NCBI GenBank assembly: GCA_016618085.1
Contig: JABLTG010000016.1
Location: forward strand, 123,282 to 187,281
Reading direction: 5' to 3'
DNA length: 64,000 nucleotides
Source: Neovahlkampfia damariscottae
Taxonomy: Eukaryota; Heterolobosea; Selenaionea; Neovahlkampfiida; Neovahlkampfiidae
Positions 1-10,694 of the stretch are shown here, one piece after another (position 1 is the first letter of the stretch; every line of letters begins with the position of its first letter). The translations under genes were made by a program, and so were the position numbers. Below the pieces are notes generated by a model. That model did not search any database, was not told the origin of the DNA, and was given only the letters and a program-made list of their open reading frames with translations.

Positions 1-1567
1 TCTAATTGATGTTTTTGTTTCATTATTTCAAAAATCAACTCATCTTTTTTGAAGGAATTTAATTGGATAATATTTTAAAACTTACAATGTGAAGCCTTCT
101 TTATAAGAAAATAATTTCCATCTAAAATTGAAATATTCAACAAATTAATCACTTTTTTAATCAAAATTTTGTCATTTGTAAAGTTCAAAATTTTTAAAGA
201 CAAATTCCAAAATAATTTCCAATTTAAAATAAATTTGATTTTTTTAATTTTAATCTTAGTTGTCAAAACAATCGTTAAACTTACTTGTTGTATCATTAAT
301 TGAAATAAATCTAAAACTTTTTGAAAATGTTTCGTTGATAAATTCTCATTTAAATGAGATTCTAAAAATATCATTAAACAATCAAAAACAACTCTAATTA
401 AAGAACCCATTCCATCATAATAATATTTTTCATCATTTTTAAAAATATAAAAAGCATCCAATGAACAATCCCTGAATAAAAAATCATCAGAATCATTTTT
501 TGATTCTAATAATATTTGTAAAATAATCAATGAAATGAAAGTTAAATCATCTTGAAAATCAACAAAAATTAATGAAATAAAAGTTAAAAAATTAGCAAAT
601 GAAATTTCTTTAAAAAATAATTCATAATTCAAGTATAAAATGGAACGTAATTCGATGGTTGATTTTTTCTTTTTTTCAGTTTTTTTGAAAAATAGAGAAT
701 ATAAAAAACCATCAGGTTGATTCATTTCTTCATAAGAAAGAATCCAAAGTTTTAACCTATTAGAGATATACTCTTGAATTAATCTTTTGTCTTTTAATAA
801 AATATTGCTTTGATAATGAATTAAAATTGATAAACATAAAGAACAATTATGTTTCATTTTAAAAGTTGATGATGAATTTGTAATGATTTTTAAATAACCT
901 TCTAATTTGAAATTATTGAAATAATCAATCAATATGTTTTGTTCTAATTCGTCAGAAATTCCACCCAATAAAATGATGTTTAAAAATAATAAAATTTGAA
1001 TTTGTTTGATGTCTTTGGATTCAATATAAATCTTTTCAATCTTTTTTAATAAATTTTGAAAAAAGAAATCACAATTCTTAAATCCACACACTTTATGTTA
1101 AATAATTTTTTTTTACCTAAGATACAAAAAAAGTGTTATTTTTTTTATGTTTATTTCTTTACCTAATGATATGATATCTGAAAACGAATTCCATTTTTTT
1201 TTAAAAATACTTTTAAGCAAAGAACACATTGTTAATGCTGAATTAACTCTTCTATCTTCGAAATTGTTGTCTAAATATTCAAGACATTTGTTGAAAATTA
1301 AGTGGAAATTGTTCTGTTTTTTATTAGTTAGCTTTTTCTTACTTGTTGTTTTAATAATTGACTTTCTGAATTTTGTAAAATTAAATCATCCAAATACTTC
1401 AAATTGACCCGTAAGAGAAACATTTCATCCCAATTTATGTCTTCTTCTTGAAAGAGCCTTTCATAAAAGTCCATGAATTTTTCTTTTTTTGTTTCCATTT
1501 TATTGGTTTCTGGGTTGTTGAGGGTGTTGAAAAAAACAAAATAATTTGGTTGGACGAATGAAATCAT
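1..1567 (-). CDS. ARMH3: ARMH3 (C10orf76) homologue, C-terminus beyond the window
   Basis: Partial gene reading leftwards off the window. Its start at 1567 opens with MISFVQPNYF and soon shows FYERLFQEEDINWDEMFLL, matching the N-terminus of ARMH3, which in animals binds PI4KB and supports PI4P production at the Golgi. The large exon (about 75-1091) is alpha-helical throughout, as expected for the armadillo-like/DUF1741 fold, and ends in a segment resembling the YELYYEIIRMHQSF region of the human protein. I see a 29-nt intron near 1314-1342, one of about 73 nt just before the large exon, an in-frame 30-nt intron at 255-284, and a further intron near 40-80 leading off the edge. The last is needed because the large frame otherwise stops at 75. 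Family assignment is by remembered motif order, not by a search; fairly confident. Confidence 0.75.
255..284 (-). other. 30-nt in-frame intron in the ARMH3 homologue
   Basis: On the minus strand the segment starts GTAAGTTTAACG and ends GACAACTAAG. It is a multiple of three with no stop, so it hides inside an open frame. Removing it gives a better match to ARMH3, where a short basic stretch follows directly. Length and ends match the other introns of the window. Confidence 0.6.
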
Positions 1568-1687
1568 TTTTTTTGAAGAAGATGAAAATGGTTGAAGATT
1601 AAAATTGTTTATTATTCCAAAAATATCAAAATAACGGATTTAAACTGACCCATTGAGTTGTTTGGAAATAAGTTAGAGCTTAATTTC

Positions 1688-1867
1688 TTAAATTTTCGTT
1701 TGGTTGTGTTTAAATCCACACTTTGAGCAAACTATTGTTCTATAATAACCAGGATTGTTGCAAGCTGTTCTCAAGCGTTTTTCTTTTTTTTTTACAGTTT
1801 TTTTTTTTTTTTCATCCTTTTTGGGTATTTTTGTTGAAAAATCTCGAGATGAATTAAAGGAATTCAT
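1688..1867 (-). CDS. Small basic zinc-ribbon protein, possibly mitochondrial ribosomal protein bL32m
   Basis: Single-exon frame of about 59 residues from the first in-frame ATG (MNSFNSSRDFSTKIPKK). It has a lysine-rich middle (KKDEKKKKTVKKKEKRLR) followed by a CSKCGFKH motif near the C-terminus. The order PKK, basic stretch, CxxCG resembles bL32 of bacterial and mitochondrial ribosomes, but the second CxxC of classical bL32 is absent, so this is only a suggestion. An earlier ATG at about 1914 opens a three-codon uORF (MEN) that ends at once. A CCAATC element lies near 1938. It could be another small zinc-ribbon protein. Confidence 0.4.
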   Translation of the reverse strand: MNSFNSSRDFSTKIPKKDEKKKKTVKKKEKRLRTACNNPGYYRTIVCSKCGFKHNQTKI

Positions 1868-2005
1868 TTCAATAATGTTTTGAAAGTGCTGTGTTGGCAC
1901 AATTAGTTTTCCATTTTATTTATAACCTCTTTTCGACCAATCAAATATTCTTCAATTTGAATCCTGAAGAAATATAAGGCCAAAAAATTTATTCAATTTT
2001 TTCCA

Positions 2006-3136
2006 CTACAATTTCGAATTTGGTGAAAACAAACAATTTTTTTTGTAGATTAATTTTTCAGTGATACCTTCGATATCTGTGCAACCACATAATGCCATTC
2101 CTCTGTAAAGTTCTGAATTCAATGTTTCAATAACATCATTTACACCATTTTCACCATTACAAGCCAAACCCCATAAAACAGGTCTTCCAACAAAAACAGC
2201 TTTTGCACCCAAAGCTAATGCCTTGATCACATCAGTTCCTCTTCTTATTCCACCATCAAGAAAAACTTCAATTTTTGAATTAGTATCTTTCATTGCTTGC
2301 ATAACTTCAGGAAGAGCTTGAATTGTACTAACACACGTATCTAATTGTCTACCCCCATGATTTGAAACCCATATAGCGTCAACTTGTGCTTCATGTGCCA
2401 AAATTGCATCTTCATATGTAATAATACCTTTCAAGATGATTTTCATTTTTGTTTGCTTTTTTATCCATTTAACAGATTCCCAGTTTAATGTTTGATCTAT
2501 TTGTGTTTCAACAAAATAATTCAATTGTGAATAATTTTTTTTTGAAGTTTTTAACATTACACTTTCTGTAACACTTGGTATGTTTGGTAACTCTAATCCA
2601 TTTGGTAAACTAAAACCATTCTTATGATCTGCTTCTCTATTTCCTAAAAGTGCTGTGTCTACTGTCATCACCAATGCAGTGTATCCTGTTTGTTCTGCTT
2701 TTTTTATCAAATCAATAGTAACATTTCTGTCTCTACAAACATAAAGTTGCATCCAATGTGGAGTAGAGCCTAAACAATTTCCTACATCTTCTATTGATGT
2801 TGTTGACATTGTTGATAAAGTCATTAAAGTGTTTAATTTCTTTGTTGCTTTTGCTGTTGCAATTTCACCATCATGATGACACATCTTTTGCATGGCTGTT
2901 GGTGCAATTAATATAGGAGTTGATACTTTTTGTCCTAAAACTGTTGTTGATAAATCAATTTTGGAAACATTGACTAATGCTCTTGGTCTTAATTTAATTA
3001 CTTGAAAATCGTTTTGATTGTGGAAAAGAGTTGATTCATCGTCAGCACCTGATCTGTAGTAATCATAAATAGTTTTTGGAAGTATTTCTTTTGCCTTCTT
3101 GTGATAATCTTCAACACTTATTAGTTTATCCGACAT
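2006..3136 (-). CDS. FMN-dependent (S)-2-hydroxy-acid oxidase, peroxisomal
   Basis: 376-residue intronless protein of the glycolate/lactate oxidase family, which oxidises alpha-hydroxy acids to 2-oxo acids and makes H2O2. All expected active-site motifs can be seen: YDYYRSGADDE at the N-terminus, QLYVCRDR, VDTALLGNREAD, the LKGI lysine, SNHGGRQLD with the catalytic His and Arg, and the FMN-phosphate motif DGGIRRGTDVIKALALGAKA. The C-terminus is NSKL, a canonical PTS1 tripeptide, so the enzyme should be peroxisomal. The start is the ATG of MSDKLISV at 3136, because the longer frame upstream begins only with TTG. An ATTGG/CCAAT element (3163-3167) sits 26 nt upstream. Which substrate it prefers cannot be told. 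Confidence 0.92.
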   Translation of the reverse strand: MSDKLISVEDYHKKAKEILPKTIYDYYRSGADDESTLFHNQNDFQVIKLRPRALVNVSKIDLSTTVLGQKVSTPILIAPTAMQKMCHHDGEIATAKATKKLNTLMTLSTMSTTSIEDVGNCLGSTPHWMQLYVCRDRNVTIDLIKKAEQTGYTALVMTVDTALLGNREADHKNGFSLPNGLELPNIPSVTESVMLKTSKKNYSQLNYFVETQIDQTLNWESVKWIKKQTKMKIILKGIITYEDAILAHEAQVDAIWVSNHGGRQLDTCVSTIQALPEVMQAMKDTNSKIEVFLDGGIRRGTDVIKALALGAKAVFVGRPVLWGLACNGENGVNDVIETLNSELYRGMALCGCTDIEGITEKLIYKKNCLFSPNSKL

Positions 3137-3260
3137 GGAGCAAAAGAATGAGGTTAAATTAACCAATGAAAAACGTTATGTTTATCAAACAACAAGAATT
3201 TTGTCAAACCCAACTCCAAACAAATTTAAACAACAAAAGGAAGAAACTACTTTTTAAAAG

Positions 3261-3425
3261 ATGTTTTCACAATTCATCAATTTTTGTTGTGAAATTGAAG
3301 AATGTCTGAATAAGTTGATCAAATTGATATCTGAATGTAAAACAAAAGAAAAATAGGTGCAGTTTTTTTGAGTTAAAGATGAATATGAAGGTGTCGTTTT
3401 TGAGTTAAAGAGTAAGAAGAATTGA
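3261..3425 (+). CDS. Possible tiny spliced gene, about 40 residues, unknown
   Basis: An ATG opens MFSQFINFCCEIEECLNK. A GT-AG segment of 42 nt can be removed to continue with EYEGVVFELKSKKN and a TGA stop. Both halves look coding-like (hydrophobic/charged alternation), and the intron ends fit the local consensus. No family is recognised and there is no close CCAAT element, so this is weak. It lies between the divergent oxidase gene and the 5S gene. Confidence 0.22.
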
Positions 3426-3475
3426 ATGAAGTTTGAAAAAGAGGTGAACTTATCCATCAATCAGCACTTTAGTTG

Positions 3476-3491
3476 TTTTTCGCTTACGGCC
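3476..3491 (+). repeat. Truncated copy of the 5S rRNA 5' end and its flank
   Basis: The string TTTTTCGCTTACGGCC occurs here and again at the start of the complete 5S gene 42 bases downstream. It covers the first ten bases of the 5S gene plus upstream T-rich flank. After that the upstream copy diverges, so it looks like a remnant of a tandem 5S duplication. Confidence 0.6.
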
Positions 3492-3523
3492 TGATTGAGG
3501 TCATTGTGAATAGGTTTTTTTTC

Positions 3524-3642
3524 GCTTACGGCCATACTTAGGAGAATACACCGCATCCCGTCCGATTTGCGAAGTTAAGCTCCTACAGGCTCTCCTAGTA
3601 CTAGGGTGGGAGACCACCTGGGAACCGGGAGTGTTGTAAGCT
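3524..3642 (+). rRNA. 5S ribosomal RNA
   Basis: About 119 bases with the eukaryotic 5S layout. The 5' end GCTTACGGCC pairs with the 3' end GTAAGC to form helix I. CATCCCGTCCGATTTGCG and AAGTTAAGCTCCTA cover loops B and C and the A box of the internal promoter. GGTGGGAGACCACCTGGGAA is the C box and helix IV-V region. A TTTTT run follows directly and would serve as the RNA polymerase III terminator. It is a single copy in this window, outside any rDNA array. Confidence 0.95.
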
Positions 3643-4986
<1,344 letters not shown>

Positions 4987-5238
4987 TAATAAATTTTTGG
5001 TTACCAAACCCACATTTTCTAAATATTATATGTCTGAAAGCAAAATGAAACTAGCAAAAGTTTGAAACCATTTTTAAGAGAAAATTTGAAAACTGAGCAT
5101 TGCAAAGGAAAAAATGAAAGCATTTCAAAAGATTATTTTCATTAATGGTCAAAAAAATAAAAATGTTTTCATTTTTAAATTTCATCTTGCCTGCATGCTT
5201 TACAAAGTCAGTTTGGAACACATGATTCCTTCTAAAGT

Positions 5239-5667
5239 TCATTCTTCTTTTAATAGTTTCATTTTTTTTATTTCTTCTGATTTTTCATGAACAAACTTTT
5301 TCAATTCAACACTTGAGTATCTTATAACAGCACCACCTCCACAATATTCTAAATTTTTACAATCAACAGGAAGTAAATGTCTTGAAAACAGGTTGTCAAA
5401 AAAAAAAAAGTAACAATACTTTGGCAGATTCAATTCACTTTTTTCTTCTTCTGTCATCATTATAATATTTACAAGTGACCTATACTCTGTATTTTTTGTA
5501 CTATCATATAAAACTTCAATAAAATCTTCATTAACTTGAAGACATTTTGCTGCAGAGTTCTTATCATTATTATGGAATATTCTGTGTTTTAGAGTATACT
5601 TTGAAGGATTAATTAAAACTTTTAACACTTTTTCAAGTGTTTTCTTTTGAACCACAAGTTGATTCAT
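5239..5667 (-). CDS. Unknown 142-residue protein
   Basis: Single-exon frame from an ATG at 5667 with a CCAAT element 17 nt upstream (ATTGG at 5685-5689 on the plus strand), which supports it as a real gene. The protein opens MNQLVVQKKTLEKVLK, has a cysteine/glycine patch (LEYCGGGAVIRY) near residue 110, and ends in a charged helix (HEKSEEIKKMKLLKEE). No family recognised. Its start lies only 36 bases beyond the stop codon of the upstream primase gene on the same strand. Confidence 0.6.
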   Translation of the reverse strand: MNQLVVQKKTLEKVLKVLINPSKYTLKHRIFHNNDKNSAAKCLQVNEDFIEVLYDSTKNTEYRSLVNIIMMTEEEKSELNLPKYCYFFFFDNLFSRHLLPVDCKNLEYCGGGAVIRYSSVELKKFVHEKSEEIKKMKLLKEE

Positions 5668-5703
5668 GGACTCTAAAATTTTTGATTGGATGAAATGAAA
5701 AAT

Positions 5704-7332
5704 TTATTCTTCAATCATTTTATCATCTTCTTTTGATTTATACAATTCAATAGATTGATCAAAGTATTGATTTGGATGTTTAACAGCATTTATATCCATT
5801 TTATGTGGTAGAAATGAATGACTAATTTCAAAGTACTTTCGACAAGCAAGCTAAATTAAAATTTAAAAATGACAAAATAAAAACAAACTTGATAATGATT
5901 TTGGGATGTTAATTGAACAATTTCATCAATATCTGATTCTTCAATATCAACAGAAGAAGTTGATTTCAATTCATTTCTAAGAGTTTTTTCATCGAAATGT
6001 TTGAATGGACAACCATGAAAATCTCCTTCAGTAGGAAATGCACCCAAAATGATTTTTGTGCAACTAAAAATATGTTTAGAAATACAATTCAAAGACTAAC
6101 CCATAAGGAGAATAATTTGTTTTTTTTCCTTCTTGACCATATTGATGTCTAAATCCATAAAGATAATTCTTATCAAAATCTGAATCCGTCATTTTTTTTG
6201 TGAATTCATCTCTCCAATATTGAAGTGCACCATCCAATGTTAAACCAATTCCTTTAAGAAATAAACCATATTGTAATCTCCCTTGATGTTTAATATGATG
6301 AGTTTGTTTTAATTTTTTATGTAAATGTTTCATACAAAGAGGAAATGATTGTTTTGCCAACTAAATGAAAAAATGATTAATTTCAATTGATTTACTCCAT
6401 CTATATCTTGTGGTCCATAAGAATCACCTCCAGATTTGACTCTATATTCATTTCCAACATTTTTATTTCCAAGTTTTGTTAAGAATGGAACCAAACGTTC
6501 ATTTTCTTCATCTTCAAGATAAGGTAAAAGTTTTTGAATATCTGATAATGATTTTTGTAGTTTTTCTTTAAAATTTTGAACTATCAAAGAATTCAAGTTT
6601 GATGAAGTGAGATAAGCAAATCCTCTTGAAATTAAAACACGTCTTGTTGAAATTAAGTTTAAGACATTTTGCCATTTTACTTTCCAAATATCATCATCTT
6701 TCATTTTTGAGAAATTCAATTTTTTAACGTCTTCAATAATCTTTTGTTTTTCTGTTGAAGAAACATTTTCAACTTGAATTCCATTGTTGTTTAGAATTTC
6801 AACAAGTTCTTCGCTTCTTTTTTGTTTTAAACGTGTTCTGAAAATGTTATTTTATTTGTTTTTTTACTCAAATAAAGAAACTTCTTGTGAGACAAACCAA
6901 TTTCTTTGATTTTCACTATTAAACGTTTTATGAGTTGAAAGTTGAAATTCTTACTTTTTTGCAAAACTTAATCTTAAAATATGATGTGAAATGAAATCTT
7001 TTTCAGAGGTATCATAATCTCCAAATGTTTTTTTATCTTGTTCTTTTACAAGTTCAACAAATTTTTCTTTTTGTCCTAATCTGAAATTTTCAACATTCTT
7101 TAACACTTCAAATTTTATTAAGGTTCTTATTCTTACTTTTTAAACGGTCAAGTGCGAATTTTTCGAAATTTTCAATTGTTAATTCTTCAGTTGGTGGTAA
7201 ATGATACATAAATTTCCATGAGTGTTGTTCTTATTTTATTCAATTTGTTGTTCACTTACTTAATGTTTCAGCAGACAAAATGGTTTTGTGACCACTTGTT
7301 TTGGTTGACTTTCTTATTCCCGCGTTTTTCAT
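5704..7332 (-). CDS. PRIM2: DNA primase large subunit
   Basis: Spliced gene for the regulatory, iron-sulfur subunit of the primase-polymerase alpha complex, which starts RNA primers in nuclear replication. The N-terminal exons contain the TIENFEKFALDRLK segment typical of PRIM2. The C-terminal domain has PLCMKHLHKKLKQTHHIKH, then GRLQYGLFLKGIGLTLDGAL, then CTKIILGAFPTEGDFHGCPFKH, and finally LACRKYFE. These supply the four cysteines that hold the 4Fe-4S cluster. Several introns of about 30-60 nt are present; the last one joins HYQ to LACRKYFE. The start is the ATG at 7332 with a CCAATC element at 7361-7365. The C-terminus ends ...KEDDKMIEE with TAA at 5704-5706. Confidence 0.93.
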
Positions 7333-7431
7333 TATACAGATTTGATTTGCCAAAAAAAATCCAATCAGATTAAAAGCAAGTTTGACCAACAAAATCAAAA
7401 TAAAAAAAAGTTTTTTTTATAAATTAAATCT

Positions 7432-8209
7432 TTAAAGAAGTGTACATGGCCCTTTATTCTGAGATTTTTTAGGTTTTTTAAAACTCCTAGCACATCTAAT
7501 GGCCTCACTAAAAACAGTTTTCACATTTTCATTTTTAATAGCGGAACATTCAACATATTTAACAGCTCCAATATATTTTTTAACATTTTCTATTGATTCC
7601 ATCGTGCAATATTTTTGTTTTTCTTCTTTCATTTTTTCTTGATATTCTGGATCTGTTCTTAAATCACTTTGTAGACCTACCAACATTATAGGTGCTTTTG
7701 AAGTATTATGTTGTTGTATTTCAGAGTACCACTTGAATCATTTAATTTTTTTTTTTTTTTTTTTACTCGTGCTTCAATATTTTGAAGAGATGAAACGTTA
7801 GCAACTGAAAAACAAACTAAAAAAATATCGGAATCTGGGTACGATAATAATCTAATTTTATCAAATGCTTTGATAAATTTTAAAATGAAATTTGAATTTC
7901 TTACTTTCCTGACCAGCAGTGTCTGTTGAAAATTTTAGTACAAATTAAAATATAAACTTACCCCATATATTTACATTTTCGTCTTTTCCATCGACTATTT
8001 TGTTTAATTTAAAAATAAATAGGTTTTACTCTTCAAAGAGATGGTAAAATTATCAACGACTGTAGGTACATACGATTCTGGAAATTCACCTTTTGAATAT
8101 ACGAAAATTAAACCTAGTCATGATTAGTATAATATTTTGAATTACAAGTTTTTCCTATGGCACCATCTCCAATAACGACAAGTTTCAACACATGGTCTGA
8201 GGACGACAT
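7432..8209 (-). CDS. Rho-family small GTPase
   Basis: Rac/Rho-like GTPase in six exons. The P-loop is GDGAIGKT (glycine replaced by isoleucine at the position before GKT). Switch I is YVPTVVDNF, switch II begins WDTAGQE, and the G5 region is CSAIKN. The usual TKxD G4 motif reads LQSDLR. The C-terminus is basic and ends CTLL, a CAAX box predicting geranylgeranylation. Introns are about 30-55 nt and split the P-loop and switch II. The start at 8209 gives MSSSDHVLKLVVIGDG, with an ATTGG/CCAAT element at 8243-8247. Two RhoGEF genes lie a few kilobases away, but there is no evidence that they act on this GTPase. Confidence 0.92.
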
Positions 8210-8404
8210 CACCTACGTCAACAAATAGTCTTGATAGTTTTGATTGGTTTATTTTTAACAGAAGTATTTTCTTGAAAAAATGACAAAAATCATATTATTG
8301 TAAAAATTTTTAATTTAGATTGGAACCAACAATATTTTTCTCAAGTTGTCACTATTGTATTTTTCTGGAGTCAAATATGTTCAAAAAAAGAAGAAAAAAA
8401 GATA

Positions 8405-10594
8405 TCAAAGTTTATTTAATTTTTCAATAATGTCATCATATTTTTCGTTTAATTTTTCAATTTTATCGTCTGATTCATTCAGTTTCAATTGAAGATTTTG
8501 AATTTCTTCATTTTGTTGGAATATAATTTTTTTTAAATGAATTTGATTTTCAAATAAATCTTTTACCAACTCAAATGTTTCAAAAGATTTAATAAATTTC
8601 CAACATTTTTCAGGAATCGAACCTGAAATTTGATTGGCAATACAATATTGAATAATTTCCATTGAATTTGATGAATTAATTTGATTCAATATAATTTTTT
8701 CAGTTCTTTCCATAATTTCAGAAATCATAAAAAACTCTGAACATTTTAATAATTCAATCAAGATGTAAATATTATTTTGAGGAAATTTCAATTCTCGAAG
8801 ATACAAATAATGTAAAATGATGATCAACACTTGATCTGAAAAATCAAAGTCAATTTCAAATTGAGAAGATTCTTTAAATGAACTTAATAGCATTACTTTG
8901 AAATATTCTAATTGACCAATGATTATTTTATGAGCTTTGATTTTTTTTTGATTTGAACAAATCAAAGTAATGTCGAAATATTTTTTTGTTTGGAATAGAA
9001 ATCTTAAATGTTGTGATAATTTATCATTTAAAAAATAATTATCATTATATGGTTCAATATATGGCAAACCTATAATTCGATCTTTTAATTCAAAAAATAA
9101 TTTTGAGTTTTTATCTTGAAGTAAAATTAAAAGTCCATCATTTTCTTGACTATTTTGAATAATTTGAAAACAAAATTCTTTTATCAATTCTAATTTTAAA
9201 TTTTCACTTTTGATTAAAATTTCAATAACGTTTGTTGAATTGATTCTGATGTACAATTGATTGAGACAAAAATCTGAAAAATTGTTAATTTTAAACATAA
9301 AAGAGTATTTAAATATTTCAATTAAATCAATCAAATTTTCTAAAAATATTGATTTTCCATAAAGTAAATTAATAAAAACCTCGAAATATTTCTTTGGAAT
9401 TTTATTGGTCAAATCTAAGAAATCTAATTTTTCATTTTCATTAAATCGTATTTCAAAATGTTTTGATTGTGATAAAATACATTTATGTAAAATATAACTC
9501 TTTTTTTCAATTAAAATTTCGAAATCTTGAAATGAATTAAAATCAAAATTCTTCATTCCTTCTTCTTCATCCTTTAACATGAAGGACTTATTATAATTAT
9601 CAAAATTGTCTTCTGAATTTTCAAACTCATTAAAAATACTTGTTTTATTTTCAGTATTTTCATTTTTATAATTTTCATAATAATTTGGTGCATCCTTTCC
9701 ACAACCACCAAAAACACATAAAACACCATTGACCAATGAAGAAGAATGATTAAACCTTTTGGTTAAAACTTGATCAAATTTAATAATTCTCTTCCAAGAA
9801 TTCATTATAATATTATATTCAAATAAATCATTACAATATGGTCTATAAGAATCAAAACCTGAAGAAATGAACATTGAATCTTCAAAAATCACAGAAGAAT
9901 GTCCTTTTCTTTTTGAAGGTATATCACCTATTCCTTTTATACATTTCCAAGTAAATGATTCCAAGTTCAAAAAATGTAAATCATTTAATAAACAATTCAC
10001 AGATGAACCTCCAAATAAAATTAATTGTTCATTGTTAAATAAACTCATTGAATGACCTGATCTTGAAGATGGCTTATTTTTTTGTTTTAATTCTTTCCAA
10101 GAATAATTTAAAATATCATATTCGTATAAATTATTAGTTGGTAAATTTGATTTGTCTTTTCCACCAAAGATAAACATTGTTGTTAAATTTAAATTACAAG
10201 TATGTTCATATAAAAAAGGAAGTGATTCTAATTGAATAGAAGACCATATTTCCTCATCAAAATTGAATTTATATAAATCATTAAAAATTTTGTTTTCATT
10301 TTTTCCACCAAATACCAAAATGAAATTTGAATACCTAATACAAGTGTGATGACTTCTTGGTGTTGGTATATTTCCAGATGGTTTTATTAATTTCCAAAGA
10401 TGACTTTCAAAATTAAATTCGTACAATTCATCAATTTGTTTTTTTTCAAAAAATAATTTACCACCAAAAATAACAACTTTTTTTTCATAAACAATTGAAG
10501 TGTGTGAATGTCGGTCTAAAGGTATTTCATTTTCTGAATCATAATACATGAAATTTTTAAAGATATTTTTCTTGTTTAAATCAAAAACGAACAT
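8405..10594 (-). CDS. Kelch, double-BTB, coiled-coil protein (LZTR1-like)
   Basis: About 729 residues, intronless. The N-terminal half has six kelch repeats (for example FGGKLFFEKKQIDELYEF and FGGSSVNCLLNDLHFLN). Two BTB domains follow: the first near residues 365-470 (ILHKCILSQSKHFEIRF) and the second near 540-640 (FDITLICSNQKKIKAHKII), each followed by helical BACK-like sequence. The end is a coiled coil. Kelch plus two BTBs is the layout of LZTR1, a CUL3 adaptor for Ras-family GTPases, so a substrate-receptor role is inferred. The start is the ATG of MFVFDLNKKN at 10594; the longer frame opens only with TTG. A CCAAT element lies at 10648-10652. A paralogue lies at 57202-59749. Confidence 0.82.
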   Translation of the reverse strand: MFVFDLNKKNIFKNFMYYDSENEIPLDRHSHTSIVYEKKVVIFGGKLFFEKKQIDELYEFNFESHLWKLIKPSGNIPTPRSHHTCIRYSNFILVFGGKNENKIFNDLYKFNFDEEIWSSIQLESLPFLYEHTCNLNLTTMFIFGGKDKSNLPTNNLYEYDILNYSWKELKQKNKPSSRSGHSMSLFNNEQLILFGGSSVNCLLNDLHFLNLESFTWKCIKGIGDIPSKRKGHSSVIFEDSMFISSGFDSYRPYCNDLFEYNIIMNSWKRIIKFDQVLTKRFNHSSSLVNGVLCVFGGCGKDAPNYYENYKNENTENKTSIFNEFENSEDNFDNYNKSFMLKDEEEGMKNFDFNSFQDFEILIEKKSYILHKCILSQSKHFEIRFNENEKLDFLDLTNKIPKKYFEVFINLLYGKSIFLENLIDLIEIFKYSFMFKINNFSDFCLNQLYIRINSTNVIEILIKSENLKLELIKEFCFQIIQNSQENDGLLILLQDKNSKLFFELKDRIIGLPYIEPYNDNYFLNDKLSQHLRFLFQTKKYFDITLICSNQKKIKAHKIIIGQLEYFKVMLLSSFKESSQFEIDFDFSDQVLIIILHYLYLRELKFPQNNIYILIELLKCSEFFMISEIMERTEKIILNQINSSNSMEIIQYCIANQISGSIPEKCWKFIKSFETFELVKDLFENQIHLKKIIFQQNEEIQNLQLKLNESDDKIEKLNEKYDDIIEKLNKL

Positions 10595-10694
10595 TTTTGT
10601 GTTTTCGGTTGTCAACACAAAAGGAGTTTTTTTAAAACTGATTTTGACCAATCATTCATGAGTGTTAAAAAAAAGTTGAAGAAGCACAAAAAAT

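Noticed and set aside
1147-1407. Open frame of 86 codons on the plus strand
   Set aside because: Lies opposite the ARMH3 exons, has no recognisable features and no promoter element; it is a shadow of the minus-strand gene.
3254-3460. 68-codon frame on the minus strand
   Set aside because: Low complexity, no start element and no homology feel; the plus-strand spliced frame in the same place is at least as plausible.
7740-7765. Poly-T tract as a possible retroposon tail
   Set aside because: It is the A-rich middle of a short intron (GTAAAAAA...) in the Rho gene; similar runs recur in other introns.
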